Assembly: GCF_910596095.1 (NCBI RefSeq)
Contig: NC_056539.1
Span: 5,202,001 to 5,266,000, forward strand
Origin: Thunnus maccoyii
Lineage: Eukaryota > Chordata > Actinopteri > Scombriformes > Scombridae
Direction of reading: 5' to 3'
DNA: 64,000 nucleotides
Shown: positions 26,090-38,110 of the stretch, one piece after another
Layout: every line of letters begins with the position of its first letter
Position numbering within the stretch: position 1 is the first letter of the stretch
Program-made: the position numbers and the translations under genes
Notes under the pieces: model-generated
What the model was told of the DNA's origin: nothing
Database searches by the model: none
The model's input: only the letters and a program-made list of their open reading frames with translations

Positions 26090-29000
26090 CTGCTTTCCTT
26101 GAGAAAGGATTGACTCCAGCTGAGGAGGGCTGGATGGATGGAAACATGCCAGGGGAGACAATAGCAGGCGGAGGAGGAGGACAGAAGTCAGTAGTGGGTG
26201 GTAGCTCCTGGGAAAATAAAAATAGTATCTTACATCACCAAATTGAAAACTTAATTATAACTGAACAGTGTAACATATATTTACTCTGACTCTTACTGTC
26301 TGAGCTGGGCTTCTCTGCTCTGAGCTCTCCTTTTGGACATCTTTGGATTTTGATTTGAACCAACCACTAAACCACCCCGTCTTGGTGCTCTGATTATAAC
26401 ACAGAGACAGTGAGACACATGTCAAATGATTCTAATGTGGTTTAACAGGTGTCAATATGACATGGACCTCACCCACCTGTTTAGGAGGCTCGTTGATCTG
26501 CTTGGAGGCCTCAAAACCTTGCGGGATGCTCTGCTGCATTGGCCCCTGCTGACTGATGTCGACCTCCGGCATCTGACCCCCCATCTCCAAAGGCAAATAC
26601 AGACAACAACAAACGTCCAGGTAACTTTTGGAAACACTTATCAATGCTCTATACACTTAAAAAGGTTAACATCTTTAAACATTCTATTTACAGTGGTAAC
26701 ACATTAAATCTTTTAGCAAGGAATTTAATTTTAGTAATAAAAATCTAGCAAAATGTGATTGAATCCGACCAGTAGGTTGCCATCTTTGTGTTCCCTGCCT
26801 TTTTATTAAGGAATATTACTAACTTTACTCACAGTGCCTACTACAGGGGACAACCCAGCACCTGTAGGAGCAATAAAATCAAAATATCACACAAGCTGAC
26901 TCCCCACAGCCCATAGTAAATATATGAATAAAGAAAGGAATGAATGCTCTCTAACATTAGATACTCACCCTCTGCTGCTGATGGCAAATCACTCAGAGGA
27001 CAATGTGGCAAGGCAGTTCCAACTTCAGCACTATCTGTGTTATGATAACTGAAGTCTTGGCTTCCAGCAACTGTAGGCGCTGGGGGAGCATAACCCACTG
27101 CTACTGGCATCAGAGGATTGGCCTGTGGCCTAAACAAAGCAACAGGGAGAGGACAGTGATAATAGCAGGGTCTTTTAGGACTGGATATCACATGTGCAGT
27201 AAGGGTTTTCATCTATGTGGTAGACATAAGTGGATAAGGCATGCTGCTGTATAATTTGTACCATTCCTGAGGTCCTCTGATGTCCCCTGACAAAGCTACC
27301 ATTTCCTCGTTTCTTTCTTGAAGTTGATGTACAGGGGTTTCTTGATCCTCAGTGCCTCTGTAATAAAGCAGTTCAGGCTCTGGACTGTGGATGTCATTGA
27401 ACCTTGGGTCATCCAGGTCAGATTCTGTAGAAAATGAAAGCAACATTTGTTAGTACTTCATTAACATTTGTACAAGAAAGCAGGGGCAGAAGACACTACT
27501 CTCTGGTGGCAAACAGGCACCATATAGTGCATCATTAGAAAGAATGAAAGGACAAAAAATCTACCTGATAACTTTTTGTCATTGACCACAGCATGTCCCT
27601 CAGGAGGTGGATGGTATGTTTCAATGAAGTCATAACTCCCCGTCTGAGCATAATAACAAAAACAAGTTAAGACATTTATAGTTTTAAATATATGCTAACT
27701 TTAGCATGATAGATATATCATGCTCACAATTACAATGTTAACATGCTAATATTTAGCAGATGTATTGTCCACCATCTAAGTGCAGTCTGTTAGCATGCAT
27801 TTGCTAATTACCCTAAACACAAAGTACAGCTTAGGCCGTTGGAAATGTAATTAATTTTTCAGGGATTCAGCCATTAACCAAAGTATTGGACAAAGTAAAA
27901 TTTTGACCTGACGATGGCACTAAATGAAAAGTCAAGGGATCAACAGAGTTATTATATTTCATCCTGCAGAGTACATAATTGTCTGTACCCTTCATGGTGG
28001 CACTACAGGAAAAGTCAGGGGATCACCAAATTCATTACACGGACTGGGTACCATGAATGTCTGTGAATGTTGTGGCAAACCATCTAGCAGATGATTAGAT
28101 ATTTCAATAGATAAGTGAAAACGTTGACCTGCTGGTAGTGCTGTAGCATGGGCCTGGAAATGGTTAATATAAACGGATTGCAGTTGTTAATGTTATTGAT
28201 TATACCTGTGTTTGACATGTCAAAATATCTGCTGTGAAAAGGCTCTATAGTGCCAATGCTGCTAGTGTGGCTAAAAGAAGTTTTGCTACATTAAGGTAGC
28301 CATTGAAAGCCAAATAAATTTTACAAGCACAAAATGGACAACAATGTAAGCTCCACTAATGGAAACTCCATGTGAAATAAAAGCCATGGAGAAGCTGATC
28401 TGAAGGAGTAACCTGTAAACTATGATGCCTGGCACGTAGTTGTTTCAGCCAGTCAGGTTCCTGCCCAGCTCCGCAAACCCCTGCTTCACTGAACTGACCT
28501 TCAGAGTGTCTCAGCCTGTCTGCCAACTGCAGGAGAAAAGATACAGACAGTACATCTATGTAGACCTTCATTGACACACACAGATGCACTTATTAAATGT
28601 GTAAGACATAGTAAGTATATTGTCTGTGGAGAAACGTGTGAATACCTTAATAACCTCTTCGGTCAAGACAAAGAAAGGCTCAGTCTGTCTGAGGATCGCC
28701 TGTCCTACCACCTCGCAGTAATGGAAGGCTTGAGATGCAAGTCCACAGTCTAGAAGTCGACTGGCATACAGGAACTTATACACCTGACAACCACACAGCA
28801 ATATTAAGAATCACATACATGTAAAAATTGCAATTTCTTTATCCTACATTTTTTTTAATGATGCAAATGCCTTTCTTAGACTGATGCTGGAAGGTATTGA
28901 GATCAGATGTAAATGGGAGCTACCTGAAAGGATGGGATTGAAAGGCATTTGCCCCCAAGTGTCTGGCAGTACTCATACAACTCAGTGCACTGGATGGCAA

Positions 29001-30276
29001 AGTTTGTGGCAAAGTATTCAAAGGACTGCCTAAAGGAGAAATAATTAAAGATGACATTATATGAGAGAAGAGCAGAGGAGCATGTAGATGATGAATAATG
29101 ACAAATGATCCACTCATGGAATACAGTGAAGCACAGCAGCAAAAATCAGACCATACAGTAACAAATAATCAGATATAAATAAAATAATTTAACGAAACAA
29201 TATCCTGAGGCTACAACAAGTAAGAAGACAAAACTAAGATTAAAATAAGCGGCATAAGGAGAAATCTCTTGTCTTGTGTTAATTTCTTGTAATTCTTTTT
29301 CTTTTACACAAATAGTTTCTTTCACCAGAAAATTATGTTCAATTTCAGTTTTACAATTCCATTAAATATGAAGCTGATAAAGCTGAACACCAATTAGACT
29401 GATGAATGGCATCAAGGTCCAAGCACAGCTCACCTGTGGCTGCTGCCTAGAAGTACCAGTCTCGCTGCCTTCTGCATGAACACCCCAAAGGGAACACTGG
29501 CTGTCAGGTAGCAGACGTGGGCGGCATGTATGAGGCCTCTGGAGGCTGCATGCAGAAGAGAAGCACAAAACAATCACCTTGTATATCTATGCAGAAACAG
29601 TATCACAACCTGTCAGTCAGTCAGTGCTTCCATACCTAGTGTGTCCCCCATGGTGATGATGGCCTTCTGTTGGACGGCAGGATCTCCCGTCTCATTGGAG
29701 AGCATAACGGCCAGATGGGGCCTCCAGTCACCCCACTTTTCATTTCCACAGCACTGGGCACAAAACATCACTATCAAAACTCTTCATGCTAAATAAGATA
29801 CAGACTGACATCTTTAAAATACAATTTAAATTGTAAAGATTGGGATGTATGAACAGCTATGTTCTAGGTGTTTTACCGTGGCCACAGAAGGGATTCTCCC
29901 GGACAGTAGTTGGAAGATAGTCTGAAGGGGATCACTGGCTGTTAGCTGGCCTGTAAACCTACCAACAGAGCCTTTGTGTCATTGCATATCTTAACTAAGG
30001 CTTTATTACATGCCAGAAGCCAAATTCTGTACTAAAACAGAACATTTAAAGAGCACCTCTGCTGTAGGCAGGCTCAGAACCATACACACACAGACAAACA
30101 GGCTGAGAAACAGCTTTTTCAGGCTCCCTTCCCAGCCCCAACAATACAACCAAACCCCTGTCCCCAAGTGCAATACCCAACTGCTGCTAATGCAAATAAG
30201 TGAAATAACTGTTTAACTGTTTGTGTCCCACATATTGTATTTTATTTTTACATTGCCTATATATGATTATATATCT

Positions 30277-30336
<60 letters not shown>

Positions 30337-30345
30337 CATACATAC

Positions 30346-30413
<68 letters not shown>

Positions 30414-30495
30414 GTTGCTAAGTGGATTGTTGTCAAACCAAGTTTTGTTGTGTGTAACATGCAATGACAATAAAGCATCTATCTATCTATCTATC

Positions 30496-30568
<73 letters not shown>

Positions 30569-33500
30569 CTGATAGCTCATGTTCTGCCCTTCTTGTCAAT
30601 CACAAATAAAAATCAGTCTGGCTATCTGTTAGCCCTCCCCCACACATTCCTCCAATGACACCCAGACATATGCTGCTGCTGTGGGACATACTGCTCATGC
30701 CAAAATAGTCTGTAAAATGGATTGGGTTACATAATAAATAGTACACAAAAACTACAGTTTAGAGATAAAGTATAAACATTTTACCATGTTAAACATGGGG
30801 CACTCACTCAGGACAGTTCTCCAGTTGGAAAGGGTCAATTCCTAATGACTGGTGTGTACAGATTAAAATGCTTTAATTGAATGTACTGTATGTCAAGCCA
30901 GGTGATTTACACTTTCAGCAAAGTGTTAATGGTCTCTGGTATGTACTGCAATAAGACTACCCTGTGCAAATTATAAATAACTCAGAAGCAAATGTGAGCC
31001 CTGAAAAACAAGGTAGCAAGTAATGACATTTTGTGAGCGCAAAGAAATAAATGAGTTTCCACCTTTGACTACTTGCAGGACAAGTACATATTACAAATAG
31101 TATCAATAAACAAACTACATCATACATATCACCTCATGAAATGTTTTGGGGGTTTTTTGAAAGAGGCCAAGTTGAAGTATTCCAGAGGTTTTATCTCTAC
31201 TTGCTTTCATTAATTACCTCCTGTAAATTCTAAATAAAGCGCTTTATTTTTGGACACATGGCTGTAGGAAAGTCACGAGACTTGTTAGACGGAGTAGGTG
31301 TCCTGTCTTTTCCTTGCCATGTGCTACACAAGTCACAAGTATAAGCAGCCAAATGCTATAGGATATGATGATGAGGAGTGTGATCAGTTGATTTAGTTTT
31401 ATTTACTGAATTGTCTCATCATCTGTTCAGAACAGGGACATATTGATTAAAGATGCAATTATACCCGAAACTAAGAAGCTAAGAGTCTAAAGCCACGCTA
31501 GTGGCTCTGTGACAGTCTACTTGGGCATTGCAATGCTTTTAGCTAAATGCTCACATCTGCATGCTAACATGCTCGCAATGACAATGCTAAGAGGCTGATG
31601 TTAAGCTGGTATAATGTTTACCACCTTAGTTTGGTTTGTTAGCATGCTAACATTTGTTAATTAACACTAAACAAAAAGTGCACCTTATGCTGATGGGAAT
31701 GTCACTCGTTCAGCAGGTATTTCATCATGAATCAAAGTATTAGACAAATGTAAATTTTGACATGATGATGGTGCTAGCGCAAAAGTTAAGGGATCACCAA
31801 CAATTCCTTCTGAGGGGTACTTAAATGTTTGTACCAAATTTTATGCCCATCCATCCAATAATTGTTGAGACAAAAGTCCTGCAAATTAAACGACCACATA
31901 GGTCGTCTCCACCATGGACTCCAGAACAACCCATTGAAGCATTTTCAGATCAACCCATTGGAGCGTAATATGCTGCTTTCCAAAATAGAAGCATAATATA
32001 CTGATTTCGAAAAATGGCTAAGTCCAGTTTTTGCCTTTTTCGCATCTAACTAAATATCTAGCCATCCACCCAACACACCTCCTCCTGAGAAGGAAGACAC
32101 CTTGTATTGACGCCATCTGAACTGCATCACTTCCTCAGGTCATAATCACAAATGGCTGCTAGACAGGCTTGTTGAGACATTTCACTCAAACCACAAATGT
32201 CAACCTCATGGTGACGCTAGAGGAAACATCAAAGAATCCCCAAAGCCAGAGGGTCTTATCCCCTGGGGATTACGATTGTCTGTACAAAATTTCATAGCAA
32301 TCCATCCAATAATTTAGTTCTGTCTCGACCAAGAGGGTGGACAAACCAACCGACTGACATTACCATGCCCAGAGCCCTGCCCCTAGCGTGGCTAAAAATC
32401 ACACACAGGAAGCTGAGGATGTACTCCAAATACAAGTGACAGAAATACTGTCCATATTTGCTTGTAGCTGTAACTTAAGTTTTAAGCAGACCACAAGTGT
32501 CAGTGGGAGCATTTCTTCACAAATTACCACTCATGTGTGGAATTGTACACTGATTTCTTGCAGCTGTCATGTCTCAAATTACTTTGCTTTTCTCACCTGT
32601 TCAGCACAGTGGTATAGGACCTGTTGTCCATTTTGCTGGCCAGAAAAAGTGCGTGCCCCCAGAGGCCATTGCTCATAGCCGAGTCCAAGGCCTCCTGGAA
32701 ATCACATGAGAAAGTGTGAGTGGACAAACATTCAGATCCCAGCACAATATGAGATCTATGAAAATTAGTATTAATAATTAACGAGGTCGTCCTCCTGTGA
32801 ATGACCCAGGCACAACTTTGAGCCACATTGTTAATGCCGACCTGTGGTTATAGCTTTCAGATCACACCAATCAGTTATATCCTTTGACACAACAATACTG
32901 TGCCAAAATACATCATTCCTTATTTTTTACAGCCCTGCCCTGAGGTATCTGTTTTGGAGGACAGTCTTTCACTATGTATGAATATTAATACGCTACTCTA
33001 AGATTTACAGTATATTATGACATTTGCTGTAACACTGAGATGACTAAAAGAAGCTAAACAGAAGATCAGATGATTAGATGTAGAAACCTTCTTTCTTCCA
33101 GCCAGCAGCAGTTGGGTATAGCTCTGCAGGGCCTTCTTAGAGCTCTCAGAGCTGAAGCTGGTGCAGTTTCCTGTGAGCAGGTCATCTCCTTTGCAGGGTG
33201 GTGTTTCAGCAGTTGTGCCCTCACTGAAGTCAATGAGTGTAGGAGCATCTGACTCCCAGCTTCCATCTGAATGTGAGCCCTGCATAAGCAGCTCGGCAAT
33301 ATCTGACCCAACTATTTGCTGAAACAATGGAAATATAAGTGAGAATTGTATTGAAAAACATGATACTGATGATTACTTTGATGGCTGTTTGATGGCAAGC
33401 CAAATGTGTATTAATTCTACACAATATTAAGACATGACCCACTCACTCCATTCTGCCTGCACAGCAGTATCAGTAGATTCCACAAGAGGGCAGCAGAGTT

Positions 33501-36500
33501 CTTATCATGCAGTTTGTCATCTCTCATGCAGGCGCCTGCCCTCTGGTGGGCAAATTCTATAGCATCTACTTTGTGCAAATCCTCCCTTCAAAAACATGAA
33601 AAACTGTCAAATACACTCAACATTCAGACATTTAATTTGAGATATAACCTTTTCTTTGTCTGAAGAGGGCAAGTAAATAATTCAGACATCCATGACATCC
33701 AGCAGATGGAATTCTGGTGGTGAGTAAATATTATTTGATAAGATAATTTAGTAGTGAGCATTTTCAGTTTCATAATTGCAAAACAAATGGCAAAATCAAT
33801 ACCTAGTTAAGGGCCCAGGGAAGTTTCTCATCTCCTGCTGTTCCTGTGTCTCACTCAGAATGACCTGTGGAAAAATAAAGATGAAAAAGCCAACAGAAAT
33901 ACAGAGTGAGAAGTGTATGTACCAAACAATGCTAATAAACAAATTAAGTGATTCAAAATGAGTGTGATCACTGCCTGTATTCTGTCCCGTTTCAAGGAAT
34001 ACATTGTAACTATCTAGAGGGAGATAGTCTAGAAGTGGCTACCAAATATTTAGAAATGACTGTTAACTTTATGAGCTCCTGACCTTACCTGACCTCCTGT
34101 AAGGTCACACATTAAAGGTCTCTTTGTACCACAAGGTGACAGTGGGAGAGGTCTCAGAAAGGAAAGTGACAAATTCTTAGAGGTTATACCAAGTAAAAAG
34201 AACACAGGATCTTTAATGATTTTAGTTTTAACACGCCATCTAGCAGCTCTGTGAGGCTGTACTATTGGCCAAAAGCACATTAAAATGCTCACTGCGACAG
34301 TGACAACACCGTCTAAGTTTAGCATGTCACCATGCTAACATTTGGTCATAAAGGACAAATAAGAAGTTTGACCTGATGGTGGTGCTGGACGAAAGGTCGA
34401 CAGTTACAGGCCACATTTATTACAATTAATTTGGAGCTGAACATGGATGTATGTGCCAAATTTCATGGCAAATAATCTAAAAGTTGTTTAGACATTTCAC
34501 TGAAAACTATAAATGTTTACTTTCTGATGGAACTAGAGGAAAAGTCTGGGGCACCATAGTCATTAGAGTCTATCCTCTGGGCATCATGGATAACTGTACC
34601 ACATTTCATAATAATCCATTCAATAGTTGTTCAGATGTTTGATTGAAAAACAAAAATGTCAGCCTCATGGTGGGGAATAGAAGAGTCCAAAGTGCCATCA
34701 TTCAAAAACGGGTTAGATTTATTAATTAGAACATCATATGAGATAATGTTATTAAAACAGACAAGAAAAATGAGAATTATAAAAGACTATGGAATAAATT
34801 TACATTACATTTAAAGGGAACAAATTTAACTTCAATCAATCTGTATGGTTAAGTCAGTTATGTTTGTGTTGGACTTTAAATATATACAGTATCACATAAC
34901 AGATAACAGTGGACTAATGAAGTTTAATGTGGGTTAATGAATTGTTATCCGGGTACATTATAGAAAAAATGATAAGCAGATCCATAATGGCATATGTGTG
35001 AGGCGTATAAAATGAAGGAGTTATATGTAATCTGTAATTTTGTTTGTTTTGTTCTCCTCAGTCTATCACATGTAAAGACTGTGCTAACATAGTAAACAGC
35101 CTCTTGCTGTCTATATTTTCACTGTAAAATTTACATTTCATACCATACAAATCATACCATACACTGGTTGAGTTTGTGGCATGTAGATGTGAGTAAAAGA
35201 CATGAAATGGGAAGTGTTCTATCGCTCCAACAGGAAAGACTAATTCAAAGGGACATTGTGTGCATTAATAAAGAGATGAATTTGCAAGTCCCTGAAGAAA
35301 GATGCTCCTTCTGTAAACCAAACTTACTGAAGTTGGAGAAAAGACACATGAGTATCTACTTTAATGTCATCAGTGCATGCAAATGTTGAACCTACTTCTA
35401 GACTGTGGATTTCCAGCTGGCTGACATTCTCCTGCGTGGAAAAGCCTGGAGTGACCCGTATCAGCTGGCCTGCAGGTCCAAAGCTGACAACCGCATGAGG
35501 GATTGAGTACTTCAGAGGAGCCGACATCTGACGCACAGCTCCATGCTCTGAGGAGATGTGTCATTATGAACACTACGTAAAGTGAACCTGAGAGAAAACA
35601 GCTTTAACTGTATACTCACCTGCATCAGATGTGTGAGCAGGTTGTGGGCCAGGGTCATTGTGTTCAGCTCCATTTATGTATTGACTCAGTTCATAGCTGC
35701 TGGATGATAACCCTGAGTTTTTGGAACTTTCTAACGTCCCATGGTAATAAGAGGAAACCTCTTCGTTCTCTCTGGAGGGATTATCCTCGTAGTCATAGAC
35801 ATTATGCTGGGAGTTGTCTCTCCCTTGGTCATACCTGGAAGAAATAAAAAAATAATACATTTTGATATTTTCTATTGGTGCCAAGGATATACAGTGAATG
35901 AACCTGTGATTATATCATGAAAACATTTGCTTTTGATACATGTGCAGAGTATCAGCTTTGTCTTGTCAAGACAAAACCCTCTTGCACACAGATTTGACAA
36001 TGCAGGAAGTTGCAACAAGCAGTATGTTTGCAATAAATGAGACTATGGACATTATCATTAACAGCAATAGCTTCTGTGTCTAATCAAACACAGACAAAAA
36101 TGCTCAATGAAAGCTGAAGTTCATTAAGGTACTTTGTCACTAGTCATTTTTGTTTTCTCCAAAACACTGTGTATTGCTGATTTGTTCAGGTTATTTTTAG
36201 GTCTTGGCTGGTGAACAAGGGTGATGATGCCTTTGTAGGTAAAGCCACTGCCTTTAACTTCTTAATTTAATGTGCCATTGTATGATCACAACTTGGACAA
36301 TTCTTCCCCCAATTTGATTTCAGACCACTCAAGCCAATGGTTGCATGGTAAGGAGTTCAACCAAAGTGTAAAATACAATCATGACACAGGAAAGGACAAC
36401 AATATAAATTACTTTGCAAAAGTGGAACATTCTTCAAGAAGGCACCTCATTGATATATAACTTATAATACTTCAGCAAGTACATTTCACTATTACTCAAT

Positions 36501-37644
36501 ATGCATACATTCATACATTAATGTAAAATGTGCATACTGATTACTAATGTATATTTGTCTCCCAGACGAGTGTCATTACAAAGATTAAAGATCCTCTGAT
36601 TCCTATTGAGGCCTTTATATCTTCCAGTGACTTTTGGGTTTTCCAAAACCATTAAATTTGAATTTGAAATCCGCTTACTTCTCTCAATTATAAATCTGTA
36701 AAGGAGTTGATTGTCACAGAGGTAGAAACTTGTGGTTCACCTGTATTCCTCATTGTAGGAGCTCCCTGGGTGTTCCTGGTTGTATGCTCTTTCATGGTAA
36801 CGCTCCGTTCTCCATGAGTCTTGGGGCACCCACTGGCCAGCATCTTAATGATCAAAGTAACAAACCATCTCATTAAAGGGCCGAGATGCCTACTGATAGA
36901 AGCTTTGTTGCCTGACAGAGTTGTGTAGTATCACTGCACCTGGTCGACCCTGCTGTCCACTGTAATAGTCATGGTCATAATAACCGTAGTTCTCCCTGTA
37001 GTCCCAATGACTGTTGGGTGGATAGTCATACCCATGCCTGAAAACAAATCAATGCATTTATTCATTTTCTTCATCTGTTCTGTCCTTCCATTCTGACATT
37101 GCACTTGGCAGCAGGAAGGGAAATATCAACCCCACCCCACATAGGCTACACGGTTAAAAGGTTGAGACTGTGCTTCTGCATCACCATGCTGTCCCCAAAT
37201 CCATACACCATACCATAAAGTGTTATGACTTTAATCAGATTGATGTTTATTGCATTGCATACAGAGAAATGATCATTAACTTATTCCTAATGTTGAGTTG
37301 CAATCACTTTTGCACAATTGATAAAATAAGAACAATTAAAATGAATGACTGGAGATAGCTTATATTCACCTGGACTGGGGTCTTTGGTGTTCTGGTCGCC
37401 CATAGTTATAAAGATACTGCTGAGTGCTGTAAGGATACTGGTCCAGTCTGGCAGGAGGACTGGTTAAATGAGCCCTGTAGCGGGGATCAGCATGAGCCCA
37501 GTGCCTGTCCCTCTCTCTGGGATCTGGTGGTGGGTAGCTCTGGTCCCTGTCCTGGTGAGAATACCGCTGGTAGTCCTCTTTGTCTTTTGATCTGTGGGAG
37601 TGACGGCCAGACTGGGGCCGGGGGTGAGATCCTCTGTGATCCAT
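26090..37644 (-). CDS. sec16b: SEC16B, COPII ER-exit-site scaffold
   Basis: 22 phased coding exons: 37644-37370, 37037-36940, 36843-36741, 35834-35620, 35547-35396, 33864-33803, 33585-33447, 33318-33088, 32694-32597, 29958-29877, 29753-29636, 29545-29434, 29029-28924, 28783-28646, 28526-28413, 27643-27565, 27424-27262, 27129-26969, 26861-26833, 26584-26477, 26389-26297, 26207-26090. They encode about 931 aa (human 1060). SEC16B organises COPII budding at ER exit sites and helps peroxisome biogenesis. Seen: Tyr/Arg/Gln-rich N-terminus; [13 protein letters not shown]; central conserved domain (about 280-690) with [80 protein letters not shown]; then Pro-rich tail with [12 protein letters not shown]. 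Start: first ATG after an in-frame TGA in the 5' exon. Donors after exons 8, 15 and 17 are weak (GTTTCT, GTTACT, GTACAA). The final C-terminal exon is unresolved. Confidence 0.94.
27695..28280 (+). mobile_element. MITE-like repeat, copy A (sec16b intron)
   Basis: Shares with four other copies the order: 'gttaacatgctaatattta', 'ctgttagcatgcat', 'aaagtattggacaaag', 'gacctgacgatggcac', 'gaaaagtcaagggatca', and a final 'ctgctagtgtggctaaaa'. It lies between the exons at 28413 and 27643, antisense to sec16b. No coding capacity. Confidence 0.65.
30277..30569. repeat. Compound CA/TA/ATCT microsatellite with a retroelement-like tail
   Basis: Two arrays, (CA)n-(TA)n at about 30277-30413 and (ATCT)n-(AC)n-(AT)n at about 30477-30569, flank about 60 bases. 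The flanked segment ends 'gcaatgacaataaagcatct' just before the ATCT run. An AATAAA-like word running into a tetranucleotide repeat is typical of the 3' tail of truncated fish non-LTR retroelements, so that part may be a dead insert. It lies in the 2.6-kb sec16b intron. Confidence 0.85.
31481..32396 (+). mobile_element. MITE-like repeat, copy B (sec16b intron)
   Basis: The longest copy. It starts 'agccacgctagtggctctgt' and ends 'cccctagcgtggctaaaaa', whose reverse complement resembles the start, giving terminal inverted repeats. Internal phrases 'gttagcatgctaacatttgt' and 'catccatccaataattgttg' are shared with copies A, C, D and E, and the second phrase recurs near 32302. No transposase frame is present. 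Confidence 0.7.
33480..33549. promoter_or_regulatory. Two CTCF-core matches inside a sec16b coding exon
   Basis: CCACAAGAGGGCAG on the plus strand (from 33480) and CCACCAGAGGGCAG on the minus strand (33549 to 33536) match the CTCF core at 13 and 14 of 14 positions. They point at each other and both lie in the exon 33585-33447. Protein coding alone may explain part of the words; binding is an inference. Confidence 0.35.
34215..34690 (+). mobile_element. MITE-like repeat, copy C (sec16b intron), truncated
   Basis: Starts near 'catctagcagctctgtgagg' and includes 'caccatgctaacatttgg', 'gacctgatggtggtgctgg' and 'cataataatccattcaatag'. The right terminal inverted repeat is not seen. Same orientation as copies A and B. 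Confidence 0.6.
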
Positions 37645-38110
37645 GATGACCTCCTTCACACACGGCCGGCCTACTTTAACACCTGAGGTAAATAACGGGA
37701 AATTTGCATTGTCTAGGAATGTAAAATCCGCCAAAAAAAATCAACACAAAGAAAAGGTTGCTTAGGTACTTACGGCTCACACATGCCACACGCAGTCAAA
37801 GTACATCCACAACTGCCACATCATTTCACAGGAAACTCACAACATGAGCTGATAACGAGTCAACATGATAACGGGAGGATAAAGTTCACAAAATACGGAG
37901 ATCCATGTGTTGTTGCTGCACTGAAAACCAAAAACCAGAAGACAGTATTCTTAAGAGAGAAAAAAAACTTACTAAAAGACACTAATAATAAAAGAATCAA
38001 ATGCATGCTACTCAGGGTATGCATGTGCATAATCCCTGATCTCCGTCTTGTTTGCGTTGTGTCTCCAGCCTGTGTGTCAATGAGCGGAAAGTAAACAGTG
38101 GAGCACGCCC
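37645..38110 (-). promoter_or_regulatory. sec16b: sec16b 5' UTR, first intron and probable promoter
   Basis: The coding exon has an acceptor (ACCTCAG) about 38 bases upstream of the ATG. A matching donor (GTAAGTACC) at 37773 gives a non-coding exon whose near end is 37774. In the spliced frame a TGA lies upstream of the ATG and there is no earlier ATG, supporting the chosen start. The far end of the exon and the TSS are not defined. Confidence 0.5.

Noticed and set aside
30187..30658. Overlapping frames of [12 protein letters not shown] and VCVCVC
   Set aside because: They are produced by CA/TA microsatellites in a sec16b intron.
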